Translations under genes and position numbers: made by a program | Shown here: in pieces, positions 22,979-34,964 of the stretch | Layout: the number at the start of each line of letters is the position of its first letter | Numbering within the stretch: position 1 is the stretch's first letter | Notes under the pieces: model-generated | Database searches by the model: none | Seen by the model: the letters and a program-made list of their open reading frames with translations, nothing else | Told to the model about the DNA's origin: nothing | Origin: Hymenochaete sp. R1 | Lineage: Eukaryota > Basidiomycota > Agaricomycetes > Hymenochaetales > Hymenochaetaceae | NCBI GenBank assembly: GCA_019400425.1 | Contig: JAFREE010000009.1 | Span: 62,001 to 126,000 of the forward strand | Direction: 5' to 3' | DNA: 64,000 nucleotides

Positions 22979-23922
22979 TCATGAGTGAAGTCCTTTAGAA
23001 TCGGAGCCACTCAGACTACGGAAAAATTCTGCGTAGGCGTAGTCTACATCAAATAGCAACTAAAGAAAATGCAATTAGGATGATAAAGCATCGTGATGAA
23101 TGGACTGGCATACCTGGCGTGACTGTTCTTCTGTGATTTCTTCCGATGCTTTCATGGCATTGAGTGTAATAAGCCTATTACGTCTGAATACATATAGTAC
23201 AAGATAGTTAAAGGCAATGTAGCGTACCAAGAAACCATACGACTACGACCTTCCCAGTCCTTACTGGCTTTGAAGCGCGCGTAGTTTGTCATCAGACCCT
23301 GTAAGATGGGATGCAGTTGGTCTTTGGCACGCATGTGTAGTCGTAAGGCATCCATAAAAGTGATAAAGCTCTATCATTTCTCGTGAGTAAATGCGGCTTG
23401 AGAACAGAGTTGGCCTCGGACCTGTGTCGTTTCTGCGACCCATTTGCCTGTCTCAGGCCCTGCTTCGCTGGAATGTTCAACCGTCGCAGGAACTCCTACT
23501 TTTATTCGATGCAAAGCAGCTGGATTATCCATCTGGAGCGTATGAATCGGTTTCGTATTATCAAATTATTTCAAAGGAGAATGCTCATGCTGCTTACCCG
23601 ATATCGTGCCATGAACTCCTCGATAGATGGTACGTCATCAGCGACAAGTTTCAGCATGGTCTTGTACTGTGCTAATAACCTTGTACATGCTGGCGAGTAC
23701 CTCTTGGAAGCAGTCTCAGCTTGTCAGAAACCGAAGCGAATGTAATGAAGGATCAGCTTACTCCGCAGCTGGGACCGTATCTCGAACGTATGCACGCTCG
23801 AGGTAATCGAGTGCGACGATGACGCCGAATAATGTCGCTAGCAGGCCATATTTCTCTCTCTCTGCGTTGGTCGTATGCAACCGTACTTCTTCATCTAGAG
23901 ATATCGGTATTTGCGCCGACAT
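22979..23922 (-). CDS. VPS28: VPS28, ESCRT-I subunit
   Basis: ESCRT-I component that acts on endosomes in sorting ubiquitinated cargo into multivesicular bodies; it bridges VPS23/VPS37 to ESCRT-II. Exon 1 starts at ATG 23922 (MSAQIPISLDEEVRLHTTNA) and continues EREKYGLLATLFGVIVALDY LERAYV in one run, the signature of the Vps28 N-terminal core. Exon 2 contains TRLLAQYKTMLKLVADDVPS and IEEFMARYR. The four-helix C-terminal domain is recognisable as DALRLHMRAKDQLHPILQGL, then YARFKASKDWEGRSRMVSW and, after another intron, DYAYAEFFRSLSGSDSKG. Length and ending fit the family. The gene is divergent from the sphingoid-base kinase, sharing a 171-bp upstream region. Confidence 0.92.
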
Positions 23923-24093
23923 GGTGGTTTGAGGTCCTCGTCGTCTTCAAGCTCAGCTGCACCTGCACTGTTCCCGAGCGTGTGAAATTATCACGTGCAA
24001 ATATCTGAACAGACCGGGACAACTACAGCGCTGGTACTTTTCGTTTAGCATCAGCGCTGAGTCCCTGGCTTTCCTCTGCTTCCATCTATCATC
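23923..24093. promoter_or_regulatory. Compact bidirectional promoter region
   Basis: Only 171 bases separate the start codons of VPS28 (minus) and the sphingoid-base kinase (plus), so promoter elements are probably shared. No clear TATA box is visible. A CACGTG-like string, ATCACGTGC, occurs near 23990 and could bind a bHLH regulator. Confidence 0.4.
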
Positions 24094-26202
24094 ATGCCGA
24101 ACGATGCATCAACTGCTCCGGAATCAACGGTAGCGGTCTTGTCAGGGGGGAAGCTTGTCTCTTTGAGGCTAATAGCAGAAGGGACCGTCCTGGGTCTGCT
24201 TTCAACTAGTACGTTCCCAAGCACTACCGTGTCGTTGATATCATGCAATGGTCTAACAGACGTTTGTTGCAGAGAATTTGTCATATCAAGGAGTTTCTGT
24301 GTACGATATACTATGGGCAGACGTGGAAGATGACTTGCTGCACGTATCCTACCTGTTACGGGACCCTAAAGGGAAGCAGTCGAAGCTGGCTCGTTCTACT
24401 TTCACTGCAGGAGATGTGCCTGCTGCACAGGGTTGGTGTGGGGTCGTCATGGGAGCTGCATATCTTGGTATTGCATCAGAAAACCAACTTTTGAGCTTGT
24501 GCTTACAGTACGTTTCGTTACAGAGACATTGCCAGGGCGAAGATTACGCGTGCTTGTGAATCCGAAGGGTGGCCCGGTTCGTCTCTTTTAATAATTGCCG
24601 ACAGCATCAACCTTGACGCTCTACCTTTATAGGGCAAAGCTGTACAAATCTATCAAAAGGTCGTAAAGCCAATATTTGAGGCTGCAAAATGCACCTTTGA
24701 GACAACATGCATGTCTGCTACCTTTAAACCCTTTTCCTGACTCTGACTCGGCTCGAAAATATTTTAGTCACGGAACGATCAAAGCATGCGACTGATATCG
24801 CAAAAACTCTACCCCTTAACAAGTATGACGCACTCGTACTGCTTTCTGGAGATGGCCTGCTTCATGAAATTTACAACGGCTTCACCGAACATAACGAACC
24901 CCTCGACGCGTTCGCCATACCTGTTGCCCCCATTCCTACGGGATCCGGTAATGGAATGGCAATAAACCTTCTCGGATTACGAGTGACTATCACCTTATCA
25001 TCCTGGCCATTCTATTGTATTGATGCTTCCCTAGGATGGCTTCGACGTTGGAGTCGCGTGTCTTAATGCAATCAAGGGTACATCGGGTTGTCGTTTAAAG
25101 AGGCATATTGACGACGATCGTTTTATCTCTAGGTAAACCAATGAAACAGGACATCTGCTCCTTGTCAATTGGAGATCAACGCATATTCACTTATTTCTCG
25201 GTTTCCTTGGGTCTCATGGCGGACCTCGACCTGGGAACTGAGCATTTACGATGGATGGGGGACACACGATTTGCTCTTGGTTTCCTGCAAGGAGGTGAAA
25301 ACTGTCTTCAACCGAGTTGATTGATTTCTAATGTGGGAGATTATAATTCGCAGTCTTCAAAATGAAAGACTGTCCCATCACGCTTGAGATGATGCCGGTC
25401 GAGTCGAATAAAGATCGGATGGTTGAAGAGTTCAAAGCACGAGGCGAAGCAAATCGCAATGGTCGCCTCATCGAGCTTCAGGATCCTAAGCATGAACTAG
25501 GAGTGGATTCTTTACCGAAACTCCAACATTCAACCGCATCTAGAGCAACAGACAGTGAACATTGGGTCAAATTTGAAAAGCCCATGTTATACTTTTAGTA
25601 CGTTTCATTATTCCTCCTGAAGTACCCTCATAATAGTGTTTTTTTTGTAGTGCAGGATCGGCTCCTTTCGTCGGCCGGTGGGTTTTTTCGATTAATTTCT
25701 CGTTGTTTTACGTTAACAATTATTAGTGACTTGATGCAATTCCCTGTTGCCCATGCTTCGGATGGACTTATTGATATCGTTGTACAAGAAACGGTACGTC
25801 CTACCGGTTCTTTCAGCTGCCTTTTCTGACTGGTATGCAGACCTCTCGAAGTACGCTTCTTAAGTACATGAGCGCTGCTCCAAAGGGTGCCGCCTTTTGG
25901 GACGATTCTGTAAGCCTCATCCATACTAATTTTCTCTCAAAAATATTAACTATAAGTCCTTACTACTCCAGCAACATTATTTCAAAGTGAGAGCGTATCG
26001 AATCACTCCGCACGGACCTGGGAACCTTGCCATAGACGGTGAAAGGTATGAGTTGAAACCTTTCGTCGTTGAATGCCATCGTGCTCTAGGAACACTTCTC
26101 TCGCCGAAGGGGCACTATGCTACTACATTTGATGTTCCAAAGCCGGAGAAGTCAAATGCCGATGGAAAAGAAGGGCATGGAAGAACTCTATTTTGCTGTT
26201 GA
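24094..26202 (+). CDS. Sphingoid long-chain-base kinase (diacylglycerol-kinase-fold)
   Basis: Lipid kinase that phosphorylates sphingosine-type bases with ATP, producing the signalling lipid long-chain-base-1-phosphate; homologue of yeast LCB4/LCB5. The DAGK catalytic fold shows its ordered motifs across exons: nucleotide loop LRVLVNPKGGPGKA, catalytic LLSGDGLLHEIYNGF and PIPTGSGNGMA. Then come the lipid-binding C-terminal half with YFSVSLGLMADLDLGTEHLR, WMGDTRFALGFLQG and AHASDGLIDIVVQ, and the closing IDGERYELKPFVVECH. The N-terminal region (AGDVPAAQGWCGVVMG) is less conserved. The protein ends in Cys-Cys (TLFCC), which could be lipidated. Roughly nine introns are needed. It looks intact and the identification is secure. 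Confidence 0.93.
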
Positions 26203-26456
26203 TTATTCGATTCTCTTTTTATCATTATTATGAAATTTCGTGGACGCCTCCATCTTCGCGTGTGTATACCTCGACTGTAATACATCCTCTTATAATCTTA
26301 ATCTGCTGTCTTTTTGCCTCCGTGGAGTATTTTTTGGTACCCAATTGCTGATTTTTAGTTTGACTTGACTCGCTTGAGGTGCTTCAGCGTCGATCCTCTT
26401 TGAGCGACATAATCATTAATGTTAGGCACGTCCGAATCCGACGTTCTGTTCTGCCA

Positions 26457-27538
26457 ATGACCAGCAAACCATCTAGACGCCCGCAGGACTCAGCCACCAT
26501 AGCAAAGCTCACAGCCATTTCATGCAAGTACATATCTACCTGCTCAACCTGCCTACGTATAATGAACTTGTCGTTTTAACGGGCGATCATGGTCATAATC
26601 AGCACTCGCTGGCGCATTTGTCACGGCTCTCTATGAATCGACAGTCGGTCGGGCAAAGGCGTTGCGTGAAATTGGGGCGAGAGAGTCTGCCAATGGCTCG
26701 GCTGCGAAACAGGACGCCCTGTTGAGGTACAGGCATCGGACACCGTTGCTTGCCGCGTCTGCAGCTCTGAATAGCGGGGCAGTTGCTTTCATCTTCTTCA
26801 GTACGTCCATTTGGTCCCTAGTAAACTACTCTCATATGAATTTATTTATTTATGCACTTAGACGTTAGGAACTATGTTGTCTCGCCTTCATTGGAGGAAC
26901 TACGAAAGTCGAAGACAGGAGAAGCAGGAAGTGCAGCGGAAAATCTGACGTGGTCCAGCATGCGCATGCACAATGTGCCAGATACAGCCTTGACGAGTGC
27001 TTTTCTTGGAGCAGGGTTCAATGCCTGGAGACGTGCGTCTATCTTCCCTATGGCATCATTGCATTCTCTCATATCCCTTTGACACATACCGGCGGTGTTT
27101 GAATGCACAGGAGGAGTCCAAGCCATGCCAGCAGGTGCTTTCACCGCTGCATTGGCTTGTACAGCTATTCAAGTCATATCAAACGAGTTCCGTGTGCAGA
27201 GGGTGCGGCTTGTATCCGCTAGCCAACATAAACCAGTCCAATCGGGCCCATCACATGCAAACGGACCATCTGCACCTCCCGCGACGGAGAAGGAGAATAC
27301 TGACACGGCGTCACGAGAGACAAAAGCTGTTGAAGTTTTCTCGGTCCAGGATGGCTCAGAGTCCCCTTCGTACTTCGAGAGGGCGCTCGCTTTTGTGGGC
27401 ATAACGAGGGTGGACGACGTAGAGTATCTCAGACGACTGAAGGCGAAGCGACAGTTATATCTCAATCGGATACGAGAGCTGGAAGCTAATACCCCGCAGG
27501 AAGGTGGGAGAAATGTTGATACAGACTCGGATACGTGA
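26457..27538 (+). CDS. Conserved hypothetical membrane-associated protein
   Basis: Four or more exons begin at ATG 26457 (MTSKPSRRPQDSATIAKLTA). Exon 1 joins exon 2 only if the intron starts with GC (GCAAGT at 26524) and ends at CAG 26602, giving AISSLAGAFVTALYESTVGR in phase. Later joins give LLAASAALNSGAVAFIFFNV, then ALTSAFLGAGFNAWRRG and VQAMPAGAFTAALACTAIQ, small-residue-rich segments that look membrane-embedded. A Ser/Pro-rich linker follows, then RVDDVEYLRRLKAKRQLYLN RI, a basic helix. The Gly/Ala-rich packing recalls Tim17-like or other mitochondrial membrane proteins, but I cannot assign it. Frame consistency across introns argues it is real. Confidence 0.7.
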
Positions 27539-27942
27539 GGTTTATGGAATTGGATGTTTGTTTTTCTTTCTGTCTGCGAAGCTTTCCTTTGGGAAAGAAA
27601 ATATCAGCTATCGTTTTTAACACTGAGTCGCTGCAAAGAAGACTAGACTCTGCTCCCTGGAGCAGCAACAAAGGGTCAACATGAAATGTGAGATGTATCG
27701 ATCCTTGATACCGACTGGCTTATGCATCACGTCGAAATGAACGTGAAGAACAGCTTGATATGCTTCGCTTTCTTGTTGCGCTCTTCTACAAAGGAGAGTA
27801 TTAAAATACGAATATCGGCGACTAATAGTGGAGTACTACTTTACATAGTTTCAAAAACAAAAACAAAACACTATGCGTCGTATATATGTAACAGCGTGAA
27901 CGTGTATATAGTGTACAAACAACCAAAAATACAGAAAATAGC
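27539..27942. terminator. Convergent 3' region
   Basis: About 400 bases between the 3' ends of the membrane-protein gene (plus) and the GYP7-like gene (minus). AT-rich with AATAAA-like strings; presumably holds both polyadenylation sites. No gene seen. Confidence 0.4.
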
Positions 27943-30900
27943 TCAACTGCCACCCTCTAACAGTTCCCGTAAATTCGGGCCTACGCTTGGAAGTGCAACA
28001 GATGCGCGTCTCGCGGAAGTTACACCCGAACTACTTTGCTCCTGTCCCTCAGATACAATGTCATTTTTATTTCTCTTCCCCGATGCGCCCGAGCTTGGAC
28101 CAGACTCCCTGCGTTTTCGAAGTCCAGTCTCAGTTGCATTAGGTGCGAGGAATGATTCTCCTTCTGCTTGCCGACGGTCGATGTCAGCTACGATCTGTTG
28201 GAAGGAGAGGAAGAGGAATTCCGCCTGGGCAAGCGTCGTATCGAGTTCGATTGTCATACTAAGGTCATTGCAGTATTTAAGAATCTCATCGAACTAGAGT
28301 TTCATCGGCACAATTGAATTAGCTCGTAAGCAGAGGAAAATGGAGAAAAGACGAACCTCGATTAAATATCGCATGATGACATCTCGATGTGACTCTAATA
28401 TTGCGAACGCGACGAAAAGAACGAAATTCTTGCTATAATAGTTCGTCCAAAGGACTTCCCAAAGTCGAAGAACATCGGCGAACGGGAACTCTCGCTTAAA
28501 TGCAATAAGGACCCATCTGGAGATCTATTAGCTCTCATGCGGGTAATAAAATAAACAGCGAAACTCACCGAAAACAGAAGAAGAGGTTCAGACCATCTGC
28601 TTTTTCTGTTGTCGGAAGCAAATGTCAGTAATAGTCAACCTGTGCTGTCAAGAACGGCAAACGAACCAAGATGTCTATAGAGTTCTGGATCCATTACTCC
28701 AATCAACTGTTGCAGCGTCAATAATTGCTTCTTCATACCGCTCTGATCACGGTAAAAGTTCTGTTTCTATTTATTGTAAACTTCAAGTTCCAACTAATGT
28801 TAGCAATAAAAATCAGACGTACCATACGGTTCATGACTTCTACAAAGCACCAGAATGTCATACCCTCATCGCCACTCATCACCACATACAACGGTGCGCA
28901 TAAGTCGGACATGCCTTGCACATAGCCTGCGTAACGTTAGATCTCTAATAATAGACCCTTTAAGAGAGGCTTACCCAGCTGTCTTTCGTAGAAGTTATAC
29001 GTCAAAAGAATACTGGCAAGCCGATCAAGATGCTCGTTACTTGGCGCCTGTGCTCCATTATTATTCTGATTCGGCGAAAATGACGGTTCCCGCTGCATGG
29101 GTGACGTAGCTTGCACCGGCTTTTCCTTATCCGTCGAAGCTACGAAGAGCGGTTGCGTCCGGTCAGTCCTTCTGCAATCCACGTCGATTCTATGTCTTTC
29201 CTCGATAATGTCTTGCCGATTAAACACTTCATCCACGCCTAGCCATTCGCTCTTGAGCCTCCTATACCCTGTCTCCTTTTCTTCCCACAGCCTTGCTCGT
29301 TCTTCATCTGTTACGTCCCATTCTAAGACCCCGAGAATGAAAGGCCAGACGCGCTTTCGTAGGTCGCCAGTCGGCGTTACACCTCTTCGAAAAACTTCCT
29401 TCAGCATCTCGTTCTTGCGTACACGAGGCTTTCCATCCTTCCGAAACCAGCCCATCCAAGTTTCCTCGTCTACAGGATGTCTAGGGTCCCTAGTACATCG
29501 AGGTTTTGGAAGATTGGATGTTGCATGTAGTAGCTCGAAAACTCCCAATTCTCCGTCCTCGTCTGCACCAGGCTGAGTCGAAGATGATTCCAATGTTGAT
29601 CCAGCAGAAACAGGTATCGACCGTGCTTCGCTGAGACGCGCACGCTCCCCTTCTTCCGCGACAATGCGCGCCCATCGGGCAAGGTACACTCGGGCACTGT
29701 CAAACTCTCCCATTCCACCTTTCGTCACCCATGAGTTCCACTGAGTTTCTCCAGAAGCATTAACCAGAGACCTAACAGGGTCTGGCAAATGCGGTACAAT
29801 GGGCTGTGCTAGGGGATGAGATAGAATCTGTTGCGCTGCATGCCTCGTAGCGCGGGTCAAATGGGCGAAGCTTGAGAGGAAAGCGGCGCGCGAGTTGGTA
29901 TTAGGAGATGTCGATGGAGTATGAAGAGAGCGGTGGAGGACAGAAGACCGTTCTGAGTAAGGGTTGGAGCGGCTTCCTGAAGAGGTTGAAGCCGACTCCG
30001 AGGAGTCGCCGGACGAAAGGGGCTTAGGGCGTCTGTGTGCAGGGACGGGTGAATATGAGTTTGCGTAAGACGAACGCGCGAGGATATCATCCACAGCATC
30101 GTCATCAAATATGTGCATAGTGTGTGTTTCAATGTCAGCCTTTGACGGGTCTACTAGGAAAAGAGTGGATTGAAGATTGGATCGTAGGAGATGTGCGTAT
30201 TGACGAAGACGCCCTAGCAGGTCCTCGCCACCCCAAGTTGTCGTAAGTCCAGGCGCCCGAGACCCTGAGTCCAGTACTCTGGGAGGGTATGAAGATGGTG
30301 CGGCGCTTGATTGTGAAATAGGCGGTGAGACGGGCGAAGTACTGAACGAACGCGATTCCTCGTCGTGAAAATAAAGAGTTGGGAGTGTGGATCCACTGGC
30401 CAAGTTTATGGCGATAGATCCGTCTTTCGATGGGTTAATGATTGAAGTTATGCAAGACAAAAGACGTTACTCACGCCATGAAGAAAGCGTCGGCGGATGT
30501 ATAATAAGGGAATAGACGGACGTCAAGGGCACAGAGAAAGCATACGTTTCCGGTCGCCTCACGGGCAGGTCGATGAAGACAACATCTAAGAGTAGATAGT
30601 TAGAAATGCTCAAACTAATCAATAAAAGCTACGCACCGTCATCCTCTTCGTCTAGACCAGACCGCTCCTCTATCCTCACGAACTTTTCCCATTCCTCGCT
30701 GCCTTTCTCATTGAGTAGAGTTTCAGGTATCCAAGCTAGCAGGTACACCGCATTTACCGATTCCTATGATTGAAAATATTCGTATTCATAGTTAGCGCCA
30801 ATCCCAAGACTTAGAAAGTGAGGTCTTACACGCTTTACGAGAACGGCAAACCCAGGTATATTATCACGAGCATAAGCCGTGGGATGTACATACACCTTGG

Positions 30901-30991
30901 ATTTGCTGTACAAGAGTCGGTATTTTTCGTTATCCTCGACGTGTACGAGACTTTCTTCGCTGTTATTTTGATGCTCCTTTATTTCAACCAT
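27943..30991 (-). CDS. GYP7: TBC-domain Rab GTPase-activating protein, GYP7-like
   Basis: GAP for Ypt7/Rab7-type GTPases, acting in vacuolar and endosomal traffic. The N-terminal exons (from MVEIKEHQNN at 30991) carry a lipid/PH-like region including YRLLYSKSKVYVHPTAYA. A very large exon (30460-28937) encodes a Ser-rich linker. The TBC domain then starts with WFRKDGKPRV and DLRKRVWPFILGVLEWD. The arginine-finger motif is visible as RIDVDCRRTDRTQPLF and the glutamine finger as YVQGMSDL, the latter split from QLG by an intron. Subsequent exons read LYRHLEKADGLNLFFCFRWV, FPFADVLRLWEVLWTNYYSK and YCNDLSMTIELDTTLAQAE. Both catalytic fingers are present. The true start may lie in a further upstream exon. 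Confidence 0.92.
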
Positions 30992-31047
30992 TGATTCGTC
31001 CTATGGAAAGATTCGAGAGTAGGGCGGTGTTAGATTGAGCCCTTCAA

Positions 31048-31212
31048 CATCCACTGAAAGTTAGGCTAGTGAAACCCACCGATAATGTAGATGAGGACCA
31101 ACGACCTCTTAAGGGGCTTTGCATGAGCTGTGGCTATTTAAACCACCATGAACTTGATGAAGCCACACGCTGCGGACTGTGCAAATGGGAGATGGACAAG
31201 GTACCAGCATAG
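31048..31212 (+). CDS. Small zinc-ribbon-like protein, 5' end unresolved
   Basis: A short open frame, divergent from the GYP7-like gene. It reads VKPTDNVDEDQRPLKG, then CMSCGYLNHHELDE and CGLCKWEMDKVPA before TAG 31210-31212. Two CxxC pairs separated by about 16 residues form a plausible zinc-ribbon. The frame is open from about 31048 but has no early ATG, so a first exon upstream is expected, or translation begins at the Met within CMSC. Its size means routine gene callers would skip it. Identity beyond metal-binding is unknown. Confidence 0.45.
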   Translation, partial: HPLKVRLVKPTDNVDEDQRPLKGLCMSCGYLNHHELDEATRCGLCKWEMDKVPA

Positions 31213-31853
31213 ACTTGATGGCATGACTGCGTACCTGCTGCTCTACTGCGTCAAGCCAATGACGCACGTGAAATTACATAATATTATTTTGAACCGCCGC
31301 CCTCGGCGCGCTTCTCAGAGACTTTGACTCTGTTTCTTGCTTCTTGAACTTCAACATTTTCTTCAACGTTCATTCGTCAAGAGTCAAATATAAACAACAT
31401 GAAAGCACTACTGGGCTCTACGTCCTCAATTGGCACTATGCAGACTACGCTATTGAATGGCTGTGTTCGTACATGTCTCCGATTCAGTCTCAAAATGCTA
31501 AGGCGTTCGAATCCGACGAATCGATTCGCATTTCTTTCGACGAGCCCGTTGGTACCGCCTATAACTGAAAGGGCTCTCTTCGTGTTAGCCAAATGACACT
31601 GCGAATCAGTGAGATCCTGTTCATGTTGCTGTGTCAGGGTTTCCTTACAAGAACCAAATTTATCTCTTTTGCTTGTCACTGATGGCAGGGATTTTTCAAC
31701 CCCCTTTTATAGGCGTGACTGCGCACTAGGACACAGCTCACAGCTCATGTACGGCCCTGTTATTTGGCTCTCTCAGCTCGGCAAGAAAACTTAAGGCTCA
31801 CGCTGGGTTGAGTATTCTGAGTTTCGAGCTTTGTTTCGACTCCATCAACCCCG
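31213..31853. other. Unresolved stretch upstream of the RNA polymerase
   Basis: Holds a 65-codon frame at 31399-31596 (MKALLGSTSSIGTMQTTLLN) with a good ATG context (AACAACATG) and AATATAAAC shortly upstream, but no recognised motif. The missing N-terminal exons of the downstream RdRp would be expected here, yet I could not recognise any. Confidence 0.35.
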
Positions 31854-34800
31854 ATGTTTTTCACAGAGTTCTGCACGGTCACACTCGCATGGGTCAGCTG
31901 GACTGGATCGGGAAATGGATATGTCTCGGAGACTCATGTACAAGAAAGGCGTAGCTTTAGAGCAGCCAGACTTGTGGATGACTCTGAACGGTTCCTCTTC
32001 TTGAACTTTCCCGAGAAGAGTTTTCCGTACCATCTCCGCAAGTATCTAAAGGCCACAATCAAAGATGGACTCTGCATTGGTGAAGCTAGGTGAGTGGATT
32101 TTGTCACCTTCTCAATCAAAATCATACATTTAATGCACCTTTATAGGTATACCTTCATGGGGTTGACTGAAGCTAGCATCAAGGAGGGCTACGTCATTTT
32201 TTTCCGCGAAGACAAGATCTGGTCACTGAAGAGACTTTTGGCGCTACTTGGGGACCTTGATAGTGTGTACCTAAAGAGCGGGCCAGGGAAGTACGCAGCT
32301 CGGATGGGCCTATCATTTTCGTCTACAATGAAAACCATCGATGTTCGCCGCTTCTGTCATTGGATCTTTACATACTGACTCTCCCGTAGATTAAACCCGA
32401 TCAAATGACCGAAATTCGTGATATTTGCGCTCGGGATGGTACGCTGGTTACAGATGGCGTAGGATACATTAGGGAAAGCACGGCTAGAGAAATACGAGAC
32501 GTGTTAGGGGTACCGAATGATACAACAGGTAGGCATTGAATAATTGATTTCCGTATATCACTCTCACGGCATATGCAGTCTTTCAGATCCGCCTTGGCGG
32601 GGTCAAAGGTCTTTTAGTCGCATATCCAGACGACCTTTTCGAGGCTCTTTGCGCCAAACACAAGCCCGGATGCACTTGTTATAAGCTCAAGCTCGCGTTT
32701 CGTGGCTCAATGCTAAAGTATGAAGGCGGTCCCCGAGACATCGAAGTAAATAGAATTTCGCATGACCCAACTCCGGCGCGAATCAACCATGGATTCATTA
32801 TTCTGCTCCTAACTTTAGACAGGAAACTCATCAAGGCATGCATTTTGTCTATCGAATGCGAATGGCGTATGCGGCCTACTTAGCTGAATTAAAGCCTCTT
32901 CAGACTCTTCTGGGACGTCACCTCGAGGATATCAGGTCCCTCGCTACTGACAGTGGACGTGCTCTCTCCTATTTTGAGCGTATGTTAAGTGACGGAGACA
33001 GCGGTCCGTCTGGGTACTTTAAAGATGGCAAGTCATAGCATTGCTTCTTTCGAACTATTTTGACACTTAAAAATAGCATATGAGATGTTGAAAGCAGGGC
33101 ATGCCATAGACGAACCGTATCTCCAATCTTTGATTCGTCGATACCAAGCTTTGCAATACTCGTCGTTGAAGAAGAAACTTAATTTTACCATCAATGTGAG
33201 TGTCCCCACTTTGGGAATCAAGTGTTCGCCTGAATTCAACCTCAGGATTCTTGTTATGCTTTTGGTATTGTCGACGAGATAGGCGCCTTGCGTGACGAAG
33301 AAGTGTATATCAACCTTCCGTCTAGAAAAGGAGTCATCGAGGGCGACGTACTCGTTTCGCGGTAAGCTTCATCAGGCACAAAGTACTTTGAAAATGTTAA
33401 CGCCTGGACGCTAAGTCTTGGTAAATTTGTCAGAAATCCATGCTACCTGCCATCAGGTGAAACTCGATCCGGGAAGTCTCCATGTGGTGTTCGCTGACCT
33501 CATAGCAGATATTCGTGTTTTGACGGCTGTTGATAATCCGTATCTGTCCTTCTTAACCAACTGCATCGGTGAGTGTTGTTGCCCATAAGGCGCAAATATT
33601 TGTTAAAGCTTACTTGCTGCTAGTGTTCTCTCGTAAATGCGCAACATCTATACCAAACTTGATGGGAGGCGGGTGAGTATCCCATACTTGAAAATATTAA
33701 CATTCCGCTCTGTTCATTTTTCTTAACAGGGACCTTGATGGAGATAAATATTTTGTTTGTTGGGATGCTTCACTCGTTCCCCTGCGTCAATACGTGAAAG
33801 AAATGCCAATGTTCGCAGACGACCCATTTATTTCGACCTCAATTTCAGTGCCACAGAGGATCAAATCAAATATTCCGAATGAACTCGCCGAACTCTTTAT
33901 TCGCTTGAACCGAAGTTCATTGCTCGGTAGTGCATCAAAAGAGTGGCAAAGGGTCGTTGAGAATGCACCAAAACTCGCTGATAGCAGTTACCCAAAAGAA
34001 CTCGCACGGATTGTTGCAGTTGCTTTGGTGAGCAAAACACATTGCTTCATTGTACGTTTTCTAAGAGCAGGCTCAAGGACCTAACGAAAACCAATGCGGA
34101 CTACGACCAACTGAAAACACACTTCGAGGCCCTTAAAGAAAGGTTCGCAGAGGAAGTCGAGTTAAAGTACACGCTTCCGAGTCCAGTCGACGCACTCAGA
34201 ATTCAGATCCCGTCGTACGAGTCGTGTAGTATTCAGGCGTTTCCGGTCGACGAGACTCTTTTGCTGAGGCCGACCAACCCTGAGGACTTCGACACACTGT
34301 TCGATGAAGGAGGGAGCGTGATGCGAGACTTCAACCGGAAAATGAGGGAAGCGATTGAACGAAGGGGTGAGAGGCGAATGGACCCTTCAAAGCTATGCAG
34401 GCTGACGTAAACTTTATCCAGAGCTCGAGAAGGAGTTGAATAGTCAGTGGAACTATACCACGAAGCCCAAGAAAGTCGATGCGATCGATGCTTTGAAAAA
34501 CGAGTTCCGAGCGCGCTACTTTACATGTTAGTGAGGTTTCAATCCATACTCTGGTAAAAAAGCTTACACGTGCTCTACTAGCACCTTTGGACCCGGAGGA
34601 TGAAACAAGCTTCTTGCGCGCATCTGCTTGGTGAGAATTGTTTCTTACTTTGATCGATCCCCACCTCTGATATCTGAATTTCAGGTACCAACTTGGTTAT
34701 GAATCCTCAAAAGTGTCCTTTGCGTGGCTAGGAGGGGAGTATCTGAATGAGATCAAGCGCAGGAGTGTGGAGGCCGCTCGGCCTGCCGTGAAAAAATCGA

Positions 34801-34964
34801 AGAAAGCAGCTGTTTGTGCATCACAGCCAGTCACAGCTCGAAAGAAAGCGCCAGCCAAGACCGCTGCTTCAAGAAAGGGCAGAGTCCCTTCACGTTCTTT
34901 GCTCTGCATTAATATATTTGTTTTCTCTCTCATTTTCATCGCAATCAATACACTCATCCGGTGA
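31854..34964 (+). CDS. Cellular RNA-dependent RNA polymerase (QDE-1/RDR type), apparently lacking its N-terminal region
   Basis: RNA-silencing polymerase that turns aberrant RNA into double-stranded RNA for Dicer. Recognisable exons read in order: RAARLVDDSERFLFLNFPE, EARYTFMGLTEASIKEGY, VGYIRESTAREIRDVLG, FQIRLGGVKGLLVAYPDDLF, RGSMLKYEGGPRDIEV, DSCYAFGIVDEIGALRDEEV YINLPSRKG and EGDVLVSR plus NPCYLPSDIRV. The catalytic loop GGGDLDGDKYFVCWD has its DLDGD at 33731-33745, just after an intron. The C-terminal helix region includes ASAWYQLGYESSKVSFAWLG and a Lys/Ala-rich tail. One intron (33028-33076) has a GC donor. The reading frame between 32,800 and 32,960 could not be joined cleanly. RDR proteins normally have several hundred more N-terminal residues, not recognised here. 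Confidence 0.8.

Noticed and set aside
29097..29576. 159-codon plus-strand frame with a Ser-rich product
   Set aside because: Antisense shadow of the large GYP7 exon, whose TBC motifs are clear.
33420..33540. Apparent frameshift in the RdRp after NPCYLPS
   Set aside because: A 67-nt intron (GTGAAA...ATAGCAG) restores the frame to PSDIRVLTAVDNPY, so no mutation is needed.
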